From an uncultured Collinsella sp. (GTDB taxonomy: Bacteria > Actinomycetota > Coriobacteriia > Coriobacteriales > Coriobacteriaceae): 64,000 bases of DNA. The stretch covers positions 1 to 64,000 of the forward strand of contig CAKUEW010000005.1 of NCBI GenBank assembly GCA_934646815.1. The letters run 5' to 3'. How positions within the stretch are numbered: the stretch's first letter is position 1; the number at the start of each line of letters is the position of its first letter. Below the pieces are notes generated by a model. That model saw only the letters and a list, made by a program, of their open reading frames with translations, was not told where the DNA came from and ran no database searches. The position numbers and the translations under genes are program-made. This document shows, piece by piece, positions 1 to 11,800 of the stretch.

Positions 1-45
1 GGGGCTCCGGGGGCGTTCGGCTAACTGCGGGAACGGCCTATCCGC

Positions 46-516
46 TCAATGTGTTCGGTTGAGATCGGAAATCAACCCTGCCAAATATGCTGAGACGGAT
101 AGTGCGACCAGCGAGTTAATGAAAGGAGACATGCTCGCCTGCTCTTTAAGATAAGACGACTCAAACAGTATCTGGTTGACTGCCAGCCCACAAGACAACA
201 AAAGCGATAGCATTAATAAGAGTATTCCAACGCCCCATTTAATACCCGAATGGATTTCTGAACAATTGCCATGAATTAGATCAACACAAAGAAGCGAAGC
301 AGAAGAAAAGCTAAAAGCCGCCTTGCTCAGATCGCTCAATAAATAGTCGCAAAAAGACTGGAGCCCAGAGATTTGAAGCAATATGCCACAGGCAATTGTC
401 GGAAGAAGAATGCCCAGCAGATTCCAGATGAAGGCAATGCTGAATTCAGCAAGAAACTGATGGCGTTGACGTAAACCTTTAGCAAAATTTCCGATATCGC
501 AAATCAACTTATTCAA
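46..516 (-). CDS. Hypothetical integral membrane protein
   Basis: A 156-residue protein starting at TTG (residues MNKLICDIGN). I do not recognise a family. Three hydrophobic stretches are visible, roughly residues 25-52, 93-115 and 128-148, so it is probably an inner-membrane protein. It is in the same orientation as the polysaccharide operon and lies about 330 bp downstream of wecB. Its base composition is clearly AT-richer than wecB and rmlB, as is usual for strain-specific genes at the edge of surface-polysaccharide loci. No clear ribosome binding site precedes the TTG, so the start and even the intactness of the gene are uncertain. It could be the remnant of a longer membrane gene. Confidence 0.45.
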   Translation of the reverse strand: MNKLICDIGNFAKGLRQRHQFLAEFSIAFIWNLLGILLPTIACGILLQISGLQSFCDYLLSDLSKAAFSFSSASLLCVDLIHGNCSEIHSGIKWGVGILLLMLSLLLSCGLAVNQILFESSYLKEQASMSPFINSLVALSVSAYLAGLISDLNRTH

Positions 517-847
517 TCAGAGAAGTCACCAGAATTCAGTAATTCAACTCGACGCAAACATCTACATCAAAGCTAGGATCAACGCATTCATCGGTCGTAC
601 GGTGAACGAAGACGCTCGACGCAGCCAGTAAGCTATAAATCTCATCTGCTAAATGTCTTGCTCTTGCCACAATCACGTGGATCAAAAGGTCTATAACCAG
701 CGCCTTCTAACTTGTCGCATGAAAATGCAATAGTGCAAAACGAGGCAATTGCGGCGATAGCGACCTCTTGATTCCGCATACACGTGAGTTCAAGGCGTGC
801 ATTCATAACTATGAAAAGAGCAGCTACATTAAACGGTTCAGAGAAAT
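517..847. other. AT-rich intergenic stretch without a recognisable gene
   Basis: About 330 bp between the small membrane gene and the end of wecB. I see no open frame with plausible codon use, no tRNA, and no clear terminator hairpin for the polysaccharide operon. The AT-rich composition suggests decayed or acquired DNA, but nothing specific can be identified. Confidence 0.4.
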
Positions 848-1942
848 CTACTGTGCCAGCACGTCCGCGATGCGCTCGCTCGCATGCCCATCGCCGTAAG
901 GGTTCGAAGCATGGCTCATGGCCTCGTACTCGGCCTGATCGCTGAGCAGGCGGCTGAACTCGCGGTAGATGACGTCCTCCTCGGTGCCGACGAGCTTCAG
1001 CGTGCCGGCGGCGACTCCCTCGGGGCGCTCGGTGGTGTCGCGCATCACGAGCACCGGCTTGCCCAAGCTCGGGGCCTCCTCCTGGATGCCGCCCGAGTCG
1101 GTGAGGATGAGGTGGCTCGCCGCCATGAAGTTGTGGAAGTCGAGCACCTCGAGCGGGTCGATTATATGCAGGCGGTCGAAGCCGTCGAGCTCCTCGTGGG
1201 CGGCATTACGGACGAGCGGGTTCATGTGGATGGGGTAGATCGCCTTGGTGTCGGGGTGCTCCTCCATCACGCGTCGGATGGCGCGGAACATGCGGTGCAT
1301 GGGCTCGCCCAGGTTCTCGCGGCGGTGTGCCGTGATGAGGATGAAGCGGGAGCCCTCGGCCCACTCGAGCTCGGGGTGGGAGTACCCCTCGCGCACGGTG
1401 GTACGCAGGGCGTCGATACCGGTGTTGCCGGTCACCCAGATTTTGCCTTCAGACTTGCCCTCATTGAGCAAGTTCTCCTTGCTCGCCTCCGTCGGGGCGA
1501 AGTAGTACTCGCTCACGATGTCGACCGCCTGGCGGTTGAACTCCTCGGGCCAGGGGCTGTAGATGTCGTGCGTGCGAAGGCCCGCCTCGACGTGCCCCAC
1601 GGGGATCTGCAGGTAGAAGCATGCGAGCGCAGCGGCGAAGCTGGTCGTGGTGTCACCGTGGACCAGGACCACGTCGGGCCTCTCGTCCTCGAGGACCGCC
1701 TTGAGCTTGAGCAGCACGTCGCACGTCACGTCGAACAGCGTCTGGCCCGGCTTCATGATTGCCAGGTCGTGGTCGGGAGTCACACCGAAGACACGCAGAA
1801 CTTGGTCCAACATCTCGCGATGCTGGCCGGTCACGGTCACGACGGTCTCGAACTCATCCGCGCGCGCCTTCAGCTCGTTGACGAGCGGGCTCATCTTGAT
1901 TGCCTCCGGGCGCGTACCGAAGACGAGCATTATTTTTTTCAT
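848..1942 (-). CDS. wecB: UDP-N-acetylglucosamine 2-epimerase (non-hydrolysing)
   Basis: Interconverts UDP-GlcNAc and UDP-ManNAc in the cytoplasm, supplying a ManNAc-type sugar for the surface polysaccharide. The 364 residues cover the whole family. The N-terminal FGTRPEAIKMSPLV, TGQHREML, VHGDTTTS and HVEAGLRT motifs and the C-terminal THRRENLG and TDSGGIQEEAPSLGKPV motifs are all present. I chose the ATG at 1942 because GGAAGG (complement of 1954-1959) lies 11 nt upstream; the GTG at 1951 would leave only 2 nt. It follows rmlB by 16 bp and is the last clear gene of the operon. No WecC-type UDP-ManNAc dehydrogenase is in the window, so the sugar may be used as ManNAc itself or be oxidised by an enzyme encoded elsewhere. 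Confidence 0.95.
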   Translation of the reverse strand: MKKIMLVFGTRPEAIKMSPLVNELKARADEFETVVTVTGQHREMLDQVLRVFGVTPDHDLAIMKPGQTLFDVTCDVLLKLKAVLEDERPDVVLVHGDTTTSFAAALACFYLQIPVGHVEAGLRTHDIYSPWPEEFNRQAVDIVSEYYFAPTEASKENLLNEGKSEGKIWVTGNTGIDALRTTVREGYSHPELEWAEGSRFILITAHRRENLGEPMHRMFRAIRRVMEEHPDTKAIYPIHMNPLVRNAAHEELDGFDRLHIIDPLEVLDFHNFMAASHLILTDSGGIQEEAPSLGKPVLVMRDTTERPEGVAAGTLKLVGTEEDVIYREFSRLLSDQAEYEAMSHASNPYGDGHASERIADVLAQ

Positions 1943-1958
1943 CAAAGTCACAACCTTC

Positions 1959-3868
<1,910 letters not shown>

Positions 3869-3903
3869 CTCATTTATTTCCTTCTCGCAGCGAAAATGGA
3901 CTA

Positions 3904-5325
3904 TTAACTCCGCCCGCTCTTGATCTTCGACATAACAACGGCTGAAATTCCGTTAATCTGCCCGCGTCGCAAGAACAGAACAGAAAAGAAAAACAAAAGT
4001 TGTAGGGGCTGCGTGCCCCACTGCATGGCCAGAACCGCCTGAACCAGAAGTAAAGCCAGGGTCGCTGTCTCATTACCCCAGGAGACCCTCAATTGAACTA
4101 CGTTTCGAGTCATAGCTGCCGTCCTGGTAGCCCATGTCATAACGTAACCGACTACGGTAGCAACCGCCGCACCGAGGGGCCCTATCGCGAAGGTGAGTCC
4201 GACGCAGGAAACAATGCCCACACACGCTCCCGCAATTGTTGTCCAGGAAACTGCTTTCGTTTTACGAGCCGCAGTAAAGAGACAGCCCTCGAACAAAGCA
4301 AGACCGTTTAGAAAAACGCCCACCAACAGTAGGGGAACAAATCGCCAAGCTTCGAAGAAGTCGCTCGAGTAAAGAACCATGGCGAGCGGCACATCAAGCA
4401 GCATAATCATCGAGCATGCGATCGACATAGCGCCGGAATACAATTCATACATTCGGCCTAAGTAGCCATCGGCATCCTTGGGATCGAATTCTTTCACGGC
4501 GGAAATGGCCCAAGCATTGTAAAAAATCGTCTGCAGGGTCGAAAGGATTGTCGGAATCTTGTAAGCAACGGCGTAAATCCCGTTCGCCGCGGCACCACAT
4601 ACGAAAGTTACGACATAACGGTCACTTACATCGTTAATCCACCATGCGAGGCTATTGGCGACCAAAGGTGCACTCAGCGCAATCATCGATCCCAATAGTC
4701 CGCTTTGGACTTTCACGGAGAGGCCTCTCCAAGCCTTGCAAACGAAGAAGAGATATAGCGTGGAAAAGAGGCAGCCGAGAATCATAGAAGCCATGTATCC
4801 CACTACGCCCGCCTTGGCCACAACGAGCAAAAGTATGGCAGAAACGCTCATAATCAAGGTGTTTCCGATGCCGCTCACCACGAGCGACATGACGTGGTCT
4901 TGCGACTTCGCGTACATGGTTAGCACGTTGGAGAGAGCCGTAAAAACGAACATTGCAACGAGAAACACGCAATAGGCACTGTCAAACGGGGCGATGTGAA
5001 AAACTAGAAGGTTGGCTACGATCAGAAAAAGCACACAGCTGCCACCCGCAGTCATGCGAAGTCCTATAGAGAGAATCTCCTCAGGTTCTGCATCTCTGCC
5101 CAAGCCGAACCGAAGCACCGCATCTTGTATGTTGAGCGTCAGCAAGGGCACTAGAAGGCTGACGGTACTGTTTATTAGGTCGACAGTGCCGTAATCACCA
5201 GTCGATAGGACAGCGGTGTAAAGAGGCAGCAGGAGAAACGATATGATTTTCGATCCAAAGGAGCTGATGGCGAATAGCCCAGTGTTCACCGCCAACTCAC
5301 GCGTGCGCCCTCCCGTCAAATTCAT
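3904..5325 (-). CDS. wzx: Wzx-type polysaccharide flippase (MOP superfamily)
   Basis: Expected to flip the undecaprenyl-linked repeat unit across the cytoplasmic membrane. The 473-residue protein consists of about 12-14 hydrophobic segments, with the family N-terminus ([20 protein letters not shown] at about residues 14-33) and the [20 protein letters not shown] region in the middle. The ATG overlaps the TGA of the upstream fusion gene (ATGA), with GGGAGG just before it, so translation is coupled. It sits in the same operon as an EpsG-type polymerase, which points to a Wzx/Wzy-dependent pathway. Substrate specificity cannot be read from sequence. Confidence 0.9.
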   Translation of the reverse strand: MNLTGGRTRELAVNTGLFAISSFGSKIISFLLLPLYTAVLSTGDYGTVDLINSTVSLLVPLLTLNIQDAVLRFGLGRDAEPEEILSIGLRMTAGGSCVLFLIVANLLVFHIAPFDSAYCVFLVAMFVFTALSNVLTMYAKSQDHVMSLVVSGIGNTLIMSVSAILLLVVAKAGVVGYMASMILGCLFSTLYLFFVCKAWRGLSVKVQSGLLGSMIALSAPLVANSLAWWINDVSDRYVVTFVCGAAANGIYAVAYKIPTILSTLQTIFYNAWAISAVKEFDPKDADGYLGRMYELYSGAMSIACSMIMLLDVPLAMVLYSSDFFEAWRFVPLLLVGVFLNGLALFEGCLFTAARKTKAVSWTTIAGACVGIVSCVGLTFAIGPLGAAVATVVGYVMTWATRTAAMTRNVVQLRVSWGNETATLALLLVQAVLAMQWGTQPLQLLFFFSVLFLRRGQINGISAVVMSKIKSGRS

Positions 5326-7691
5326 CGCCTCCCGATCATGCGCTTAACAACAGACTTAAGCGGGTCAAGGCGTTCCAAGGCATCGCGGGTCGAGGCGACG
5401 GGCTCAGCATACTCATCGCTTAGAGCCTTCAAGCTCGATGCGGAATCGGATAGTTCCGCAATAAGCTCGTCGCGGAATGCGGGAGCGGGCATATTTTCGC
5501 ACTGCTGATACTTCCTGTAGTCATCAAATGGTCGATCCGCGATATCGCCGTACTTGCGCAGCTCGTCCATGACTTCGTAGCCACGATTCGTCAAGGCCAG
5601 TACCATACTCACGCCGGTCTTATCGTCTGCGAATCTCGGCCCCCAGTAGTCCGCCATCCTAACATCCGCAGCACTCGCCGTCCTCCAAGGGCATTCGTAG
5701 CAACAGCTCGCATAGCACTGCCCAGCCTCAAACATAAGAAAATATGGGTCTTTGCGCTGGTGTTCACAGTACTCATGAATGCCATCGCTCGCATATAGGT
5801 ATATCTCTCTCCAACCACGCGGCTTGTGGCGGAAGTCCACATGTAGATTTTCGACCCTCATGGAGTACTCAGAAGAAAGCCAGTCAGCATAACGGTCTAG
5901 CAGGTACCTGGTGGGCACACCGTGACATACAAAGTCGACGTAGGTGACGTCGCTTCGACCGCACATGAGATTCTTCGCCGCCTGAATTTGGCACGGCGTG
6001 CCAAAGACAACGAGCGGCCCGTCATGACGGGCCGCGAGAGAGAGTGCGGTACCAACCTCTTCTTGGGTATATTTGCTGCCCGCGAGCGAGGCCACACCTT
6101 CCGAGTCGGTGGCCTCGACGAGGCGACCCACGGCTCCGCGTCCGTCCTCGTAGGAACAGCCTAGTAGGGCTGCGCCGTCAGCGGCTGACATCTTGGCAAT
6201 GGACGCTCCAGCGCCACCACTGGACGAGTGGAGCAGTTGCTCACCGTCAAACGACTTGAAGGAGAAGAGACGACCTTCATCGACGGCCAAGGATTCGTCA
6301 TGTTTAATGAAAGGGCAAACATTGCGACATTTACCGCAAGAGATGCAGGCATTCTCATCCACAAAAGCTCGCCAGAAGCCCTCTTCATCCAGAGAGACAT
6401 CGATGGCATCAACTGGACAAGCACTGGAACATGCAGTACACCCGCAGCAGAGCGTGCGGCTCCGACAAACATTGTTCTTATGGGCGGGAGGCCTGGAATC
6501 CATCTTTAGCGCGGCTTCGAGCCAAGTGAGCGAGCGATATCTCTCGGCAGCCATTTTGTCGTTAGGAGCGGACCAATCAATGGAGGCGACCAGCTCCTCG
6601 TCTCTAGCTTCATCCGAGGCAAGTCGCGACTTGAGACCTGCCTTATCGAGTATGTTGTAGACACGTGAGTTCTGACTCCCCGAATCACCGCGCTTGAAGC
6701 GCTCGAAGGCGCAGAAATTGCGGTTCATATTGATGGAGAACGCGACACCATGGAACGAATCAGTGCAGACGTAGGAGGCCCCGTCAACGAGGGAAACGAA
6801 CTCGGCCGGGCCAATAGGGTCGGTTATACACCCAGACCGCTTCAGGTCTTTCTTGAACACCGGCACAAGCCGAACCTCTAAGCTCAGCAGTTCTCCCAAT
6901 TTATATATTCTCTTCCAATGTCGCTCATTGGCTCCAAGCATGTACGCAAGTAGGTAGGGCTTGTCGCGACGAATGGATTTCGCAGATACCAGTTCAGGCC
7001 ATTTCTCACCTTCAATAAGGAGGGTGGGGTCGACAACAGTCGCTACATTTCTCCCGGTAAGGCGGCTAATGATGCTGCTCCCGGACTCCTCACGGGTAGA
7101 CAAAGCATCCAGCCTGCCACATAGTCCAGCCATATGCCTTGCCACGTCGGAGTCTTGCACTTTCGGTAATCCGACGCTCGGCGCATAGGCAATCTTGAGT
7201 CGGTCGTCTGCGACGAAGTCGAGAAAATAATGTGGGTCATATACACTCGGAGCCCAAATCTGATCGCTGCCGCAGATGAAAGCATCGTAAGAGTCGTTCA
7301 GCCCTTCAAGTTCAGCCATCGTGGGGCAGATTTCAGTCAGATTTAATTGCTCGCCGAGAAACGCATCGAAGAGTCGCTCCCTCTCTTTCGGCTGATAGTC
7401 TATGTTTAAAAGCCTGTCTTTTGCTTTATCGAGGAGACCCCCGTAGACATCAAAAGCACTTTTGAACGCCGGACGCTTAATATATTTCCCGTAGGGCGCA
7501 TAATCCACGATATCAACGTCATAGCCGAAGCTTTTTACAACATGCCGAAGTGCCGTTACCTGAAGTGCAGATCCATAGTTGTGGTAACTGAACCACGTCA
7601 TGATTGCAACTCTATTTGATTGGAATGTAGAAGCCATATTATTCAAAAGCCAATCCTGAAATGTACTGCATGTCTTTGCCTCACCTATCAC
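5322..7691 (-). CDS. Fusion of polysaccharide pyruvyl transferase and F420-hydrogenase-beta-type iron-sulfur protein
   Basis: A 789-residue two-part protein. Residues ~20-395 look like a polysaccharide pyruvyl transferase (VAIMTWFSYHNYGSALQVTA, DAFICGSDQIWAP, TDSFHGVAFSI). Residues ~405-465 carry two 4Fe-4S motifs (CCGCTACSSACP and CISCGKCRNVCPF). Residues ~470-720 match the coenzyme F420 hydrogenase/dehydrogenase beta-subunit family (GTPCQIQAAK, DFVCHGVPT, ECPWRT, ADYWG). In many polysaccharide loci these are two adjacent genes; here they form one frame. A GTG at 7691 overlaps the upstream stop codon; an ATG at 7637 (residue 19) is the alternative and fits the domain boundary better. The pyruvyl role is family-based. 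The iron-sulfur part has no proven substrate in such loci. Confidence 0.85.
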   Translation of the reverse strand: MIGEAKTCSTFQDWLLNNMASTFQSNRVAIMTWFSYHNYGSALQVTALRHVVKSFGYDVDIVDYAPYGKYIKRPAFKSAFDVYGGLLDKAKDRLLNIDYQPKERERLFDAFLGEQLNLTEICPTMAELEGLNDSYDAFICGSDQIWAPSVYDPHYFLDFVADDRLKIAYAPSVGLPKVQDSDVARHMAGLCGRLDALSTREESGSSIISRLTGRNVATVVDPTLLIEGEKWPELVSAKSIRRDKPYLLAYMLGANERHWKRIYKLGELLSLEVRLVPVFKKDLKRSGCITDPIGPAEFVSLVDGASYVCTDSFHGVAFSINMNRNFCAFERFKRGDSGSQNSRVYNILDKAGLKSRLASDEARDEELVASIDWSAPNDKMAAERYRSLTWLEAALKMDSRPPAHKNNVCRSRTLCCGCTACSSACPVDAIDVSLDEEGFWRAFVDENACISCGKCRNVCPFIKHDESLAVDEGRLFSFKSFDGEQLLHSSSGGAGASIAKMSAADGAALLGCSYEDGRGAVGRLVEATDSEGVASLAGSKYTQEEVGTALSLAARHDGPLVVFGTPCQIQAAKNLMCGRSDVTYVDFVCHGVPTRYLLDRYADWLSSEYSMRVENLHVDFRHKPRGWREIYLYASDGIHEYCEHQRKDPYFLMFEAGQCYASCCYECPWRTASAADVRMADYWGPRFADDKTGVSMVLALTNRGYEVMDELRKYGDIADRPFDDYRKYQQCENMPAPAFRDELIAELSDSASSLKALSDEYAEPVASTRDALERLDPLKSVVKRMIGRR

Positions 7692-8506
7692 TTGCCGGCT
7701 TGCTTAAAAGCGCTACGGAAACCGTCGAGCAGCGGCTTATAATCGCCGTGGGAGAATGCGTATTTCAATTTGGCGATCAAAGCGGCAACCTTGATATTTA
7801 TCCAGGGATGGCGGCCTAAAAGATCTTTTTTCAGAGCAACGATCTCTTTTGTACTCTCGTTCTCCCAAGAACCGGCGAAATGGTGTATTGCGTGCGTATT
7901 TTCGGTAATAAAGATGCGTCCGGTCTCATGACTTTTTGGACAAAACCAATCTTTGGGATATAGCGTAAAGCCATCGACGGTTTGAAGTTGTCCGTTGCGG
8001 ATAAGGCCCTTTTCGAGACAGGCTTCAGTAATGTACACGACGTTCGTCGTCATATTGAAAGAACCATCCAGTTTGAGAAAACGCCGAGTTTCATAATCAT
8101 CCAACAAAGCCTGGAATAGCGGAAAACCTTTGCGGCATCCCATTATCCCCGTTGGAATATCCCCATCGGACTCAAATCCAGAGAACGCCTCAAGCTCAAG
8201 AAAAGAGTCGAGAGGCTTGGTGACCTCGACATCGGTATCCATATAGACACCGCCGTTATTTACAAGTACCCATAATCTTACATAATCGCTAACGAACGCC
8301 CATTTCTTCGCCGCATAGGCTTCTTTGCAATATGAGTTGATGTCGAGATCGAAGTTATCCTCATCCCAACGCTTTATCTCGTAATCGGGGCAATACTTCT
8401 TCCAGGAGGCAATGCACGCAAGCTCCTTCTCGCCAAGCGGCTTGCCGCCGAACCAAACATAATGAATTATTTTCGGAATCAAGTTGTCCCCTTTCTTTGA
8501 AGCCAA
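7688..8506 (-). CDS. Glycosyltransferase with DXD motif (GT32-like, capsular polysaccharide type)
   Basis: A 272-residue cytoplasmic glycosyltransferase. The N-terminal IPKIIHYVWFGGKPL signature, the AFVSDYVRLWVLVNNGGVYMD block and the DTDVEV metal/nucleotide-binding motif (about residues 94-100) are typical of the Gly_transf_sug family. It has no membrane segment. Its TGA overlaps the GTG of the following fusion gene (GTGA), so the two are probably coupled. It should add one sugar of the repeat unit; donor and acceptor are unknown. Confidence 0.88.
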   Translation of the reverse strand: MASKKGDNLIPKIIHYVWFGGKPLGEKELACIASWKKYCPDYEIKRWDEDNFDLDINSYCKEAYAAKKWAFVSDYVRLWVLVNNGGVYMDTDVEVTKPLDSFLELEAFSGFESDGDIPTGIMGCRKGFPLFQALLDDYETRRFLKLDGSFNMTTNVVYITEACLEKGLIRNGQLQTVDGFTLYPKDWFCPKSHETGRIFITENTHAIHHFAGSWENESTKEIVALKKDLLGRHPWINIKVAALIAKLKYAFSHGDYKPLLDGFRSAFKQAGK

Positions 8507-8512
8507 TAGTCA

Positions 8513-9634
8513 CTAGAAGAGTCCCATGCCAAGCGCATATGGCAGCATGTCATCTTGGTTCTCAACGAACTGTGCTATGAGCCAAATAAGAAGAACGGAC
8601 GCAATTCCGAATCTCAATAGAATGGCCCACCCCTTCTCAGTGTTATTAACAACGGCGGGTATGAAAGCAATATAGCCAGGCATATAAAACCAAAGAAGCC
8701 TGTTAATCAAAGAGCTAGTTCCATATACGAGTCCAACAATTCCGGATATGATGCAAAGGGGGAAGAGCGCGAATATCAGATTAGTTTCCTTTGTTTCAAT
8801 CTTGGCTCCGTCTTTCTTATCAAGAGAGAAAAATCCGAAGACACAGATAACAAGAAGGACTGCGTATAGATAGCGAATTCGTCCTTGGAATGCCCCAGAG
8901 AATAACGCGATGTTCTGTACACCGTCATACATAGAATATATCGGGAATAAGTCCATGAATACGTTCGAAAGGGCAACGAGCGACAGGCTGAATAGAGCGG
9001 CAATTGCGCTGACAAAGCAAAGGCCTTTTCGTTTATGGTCTTGCTTTCGAAGGTAAAGAGCTGCTCCGATTCCAGGGAGCAAAATCAAAACTGTATTGTG
9101 GATTCCGGACGCTAGGAGGAATAAGACCCATGCTCTCGGCTTTCGAATTCCATAATAATAAAAATCGAGGTACGCGTTGATTGCTAGGGCTATCGCAACG
9201 TATTGTCTCATCCCGTTGAGACTTTGGAAATACAGACCCAAGCAGAAGTATATGAGAATTGGAATAAGGGGATTGTCCGAAGTTCTCTTAGCAAAAATAG
9301 CGATACCGGTATTTGTGACAATCGCGTTAAACAAAAGCAAGGCTTGATGAGAAAGTCCAAGTCGACCTAGAACCCATGCGTAAAAGACATATACAGGAGC
9401 ATTGATAGTGGACACGGTAAAAGCGCTGCTTAAATCAGAACAACCTGCAATCCAGTAGAACATGGTACTGTAGGTTCTCGTATCGGTGCCAACGCTCATC
9501 GCTCGAAAACCAGCAACAGTGCTGAGAGCCGCGGCAACGACCACAAGCCCAACTTTCCCGCTATCAGCAACATGCGCCGAGGAGAGGAGCAGAAAAAAAA
9601 TAATTATGACAACTATTGCAATATATGGAAACAT
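8513..9634 (-). CDS. EpsG/Wzy-like polysaccharide polymerase
   Basis: A 373-residue, strongly hydrophobic protein with about 9-11 predicted membrane helices. The pattern AGFRAMSVGTDTRTYSTMF near residues 42-60 is characteristic of the EpsG family of oligosaccharide polymerases. Its likely role is to join flipped repeat units on the outer face of the membrane. It lies 6 bp before the GT32-like gene. The DNA is among the most AT-rich of the operon, consistent with exchange of the serotype-determining core. The call rests on topology, the motif and context, because polymerases are poorly conserved. Confidence 0.8.
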   Translation of the reverse strand: MFPYIAIVVIIIFFLLLSSAHVADSGKVGLVVVAAALSTVAGFRAMSVGTDTRTYSTMFYWIAGCSDLSSAFTVSTINAPVYVFYAWVLGRLGLSHQALLLFNAIVTNTGIAIFAKRTSDNPLIPILIYFCLGLYFQSLNGMRQYVAIALAINAYLDFYYYGIRKPRAWVLFLLASGIHNTVLILLPGIGAALYLRKQDHKRKGLCFVSAIAALFSLSLVALSNVFMDLFPIYSMYDGVQNIALFSGAFQGRIRYLYAVLLVICVFGFFSLDKKDGAKIETKETNLIFALFPLCIISGIVGLVYGTSSLINRLLWFYMPGYIAFIPAVVNNTEKGWAILLRFGIASVLLIWLIAQFVENQDDMLPYALGMGLF

Positions 9635-9656
9635 AAAAAGCCTTTAACGTCGCAAT

Positions 9657-10667
9657 CTACTGGGCGTGCAGCAGTCGTCGGTAGACATCGCAGAAAATGC
9701 GGAACGGAACGCGTCCCATCCTCGATATTAAAGCCGCCAGTCTTTCCTTCTTGCGTGCCTTCGGATCGCGAATAACAGTTGCAGAATACTCCTGCAATTC
9801 CTTCCACATCGTTACCTGAGCTGCCTTGTCCTCCTTGGGGATCTGAGAGAAAACGACTCGGCAGATAGCAAAACAGCGTGAGCATGTAGCGCCAGAGAGC
9901 TGCGGGTACCATTCGAGCATTTTGCTGCGCATGCGCCGAGTAATCTCCAAGCAGCTCTCCATCTTCTTAGGATTAAAAGCACCTCGCATGATGCTGGTAG
10001 GACGCTGCCGGTAAGCGTAGAGATCGGTTGCCTTCAACACAGGGACCTTTCCGCAGCCATGGGCAAACCTATAAGCCGTCTCGTCATCCTCGTAATAAAG
10101 CCCTTCTGGGAAGTAGATCTTCTCAGCGAGATCACGCGAATAGAGCCGCCAAACGGCCCCGGCCCAGCTCTTCTGGTACAAAATCTCTTCCTGGTACTGC
10201 TCCTCGCTCAGAAGATCGTACTCGCTAGCGTCCTCGATGTCCCGTCCCAGCTCAGGTTCCTCTCCGTCAAAGAAGTCGACACCGTATCTCATAGCCGCCA
10301 TCTCAACACCGCTCTGCTTAATAGCTCGATACAGTGCCTCGTAGAAAACGGGTGAGATATAGTCGTCGCTATCGATGAACCCGACGTAGTCCCCGTCGCA
10401 AGCCTTGACGCCCGTGTTTCGGGCGGCACTAAGCCCTCCATTTTCGCGATGGACGGATTTCACCCGGTCGTTTCCGGCTGCATATCGATCGCATATCGCT
10501 GGGCAGTTGTCTGTTGAGCCATCATCGACCAGAACCACCTCGATATTAGAGTAGGTCTGAGACAAGATGCTTTTGATGCATTCCTCGAGATACCTCTCGA
10601 CGTTATAGATAGGCACAACAACCGAAATTAAGGGCAACTTGGTAGGGGCAGCCAAATTAGTCTTCAA
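9657..10667 (-). CDS. Glycosyltransferase family 2
   Basis: A 336-residue GT-A fold transferase: PLISVVVPIYNVERYLEECI near residues 12-31, VLVDDGSTDNCPAIC, GLSAARNTG and the DSDD metal-binding motif are all visible. The start is a TTG placed directly after the TAA of the preceding glycosyltransferase, with GGGA about 6 nt upstream, so translation depends on the upstream gene. The C-terminal third lacks a membrane segment. It probably adds a sugar to the lipid-linked repeat unit; the specificity is unknown. Confidence 0.9.
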   Translation of the reverse strand: MKTNLAAPTKLPLISVVVPIYNVERYLEECIKSILSQTYSNIEVVLVDDGSTDNCPAICDRYAAGNDRVKSVHRENGGLSAARNTGVKACDGDYVGFIDSDDYISPVFYEALYRAIKQSGVEMAAMRYGVDFFDGEEPELGRDIEDASEYDLLSEEQYQEEILYQKSWAGAVWRLYSRDLAEKIYFPEGLYYEDDETAYRFAHGCGKVPVLKATDLYAYRQRPTSIMRGAFNPKKMESCLEITRRMRSKMLEWYPQLSGATCSRCFAICRVVFSQIPKEDKAAQVTMWKELQEYSATVIRDPKARKKERLAALISRMGRVPFRIFCDVYRRLLHAQ

Positions 10668-11798
10668 TTATCGTCCCATCTCCGCTAAGGCCTTGGCGTA
10701 GTAGTCCTGCAGCCTAAAAGCCTCGGCTCGAGAGTCAAAGCCGGAGGCGATGCACTCATCGGTGCGAGATGTGCGTTCCTTTCCACGGCTGCAGACGACG
10801 TTTATCTCTTCGGCCCACTTCTTGGCGCCGTCAGTCAGGGACATAAAGTGCCCTTGGTCGCAGAACGACGCCTCTGGCGTGATTTCACTCGAGAAAAACA
10901 CTTCAGCACCCGCGCACTGGGCCTCAAGACCGACAACAGGAAGTCCCTCATATAGACTCGGCAGCAAGAAGCAATCCATCGCCTGGTAAAACCCGACGAT
11001 GTCCTCCCTGCGACCCAAGTACATCACACGGTCGGCAAAACTGTTGGCGTCCATAAATGTGAGCATCTGCTCCTTGTACTCGCCGTCGCCGATGAGTAGA
11101 AACTTTGCCTTGGGATTGAGTTTGCACAGCTCCCCCACGATCTCCATCAGGAACATGGGATTTTTCTGCGCAGCAAACCTGCCAATGAACCCTGCGAGTA
11201 ACTCGTCGTCCGCAACGCCCAGCTCTGCGCGTGTCTGCGCTCGAAGGACGGGATCGAACGAGTTCTTGCGCGAGTCGATGGCCGTTTTGAAAACGCTAAC
11301 CTTCCCCGCGTCGTAAAGAGCGTCGCCGAACTGCCAGCGGCCGCAGTCCTCGCCGCAGGACATATAATGTGTTGCAAAGAGCTTTGAGAATCTGCGCAAA
11401 ATAAGCTTGAGTACGGTCTTGGGCTCACGCTCGTTTGCCATGGACAGACTCTCGGAGATACGTACCGGGATTCCGCACTTCTTGGCCACGCGCAATGGAA
11501 ACAGATTCATCGTGCTGTTATAGGCGTGCAGCACATCGAAGTGCTCCCGCTTAAACACGTCGGCCATATCGGACATATTTTTCGCTATATTCTGGTAAGG
11601 GGCGATGATATGGACGCGCCCGCCGCGAGCCTCAATTTCCTCGGTCGGCACGGCGTTGGAGTCGGAGTCGCAGATGAAGTGGACCTCGACCTTCTCCGGG
11701 TCGAAGTTAAGAAAATACTGCATGGAAAGCGTCTTCTTGCCGCCAGAATTCATCTTGCCTTCAATGAAGGCCACTTTAATGGGACGCATTTCACCCAT
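10668..11798 (-). CDS. Glycosyltransferase family 4 (GT-B)
   Basis: A 376-residue GT-B transferase. The N-terminal KVAFIEGKMNSGGKKTLSMQ loop contacts the acceptor. The C-terminal half holds LLAGFIGRFAAQKNP, KFLLIGDG and DCFLLPSLYEGLPVVGLEAQ, the retaining GT4 nucleotide-sugar site. It ends directly against the next glycosyltransferase with no gap and begins 2 bp after wecE. Either the ATG at 11798 or the one at 11789 (MRPIKVAF) could be used; both have plausible ribosome binding sites within the wecE tail. Confidence 0.9.
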   Translation of the reverse strand: MGEMRPIKVAFIEGKMNSGGKKTLSMQYFLNFDPEKVEVHFICDSDSNAVPTEEIEARGGRVHIIAPYQNIAKNMSDMADVFKREHFDVLHAYNSTMNLFPLRVAKKCGIPVRISESLSMANEREPKTVLKLILRRFSKLFATHYMSCGEDCGRWQFGDALYDAGKVSVFKTAIDSRKNSFDPVLRAQTRAELGVADDELLAGFIGRFAAQKNPMFLMEIVGELCKLNPKAKFLLIGDGEYKEQMLTFMDANSFADRVMYLGRREDIVGFYQAMDCFLLPSLYEGLPVVGLEAQCAGAEVFFSSEITPEASFCDQGHFMSLTDGAKKWAEEINVVCSRGKERTSRTDECIASGFDSRAEAFRLQDYYAKALAEMGR

Positions 11799-11800
11799 TC

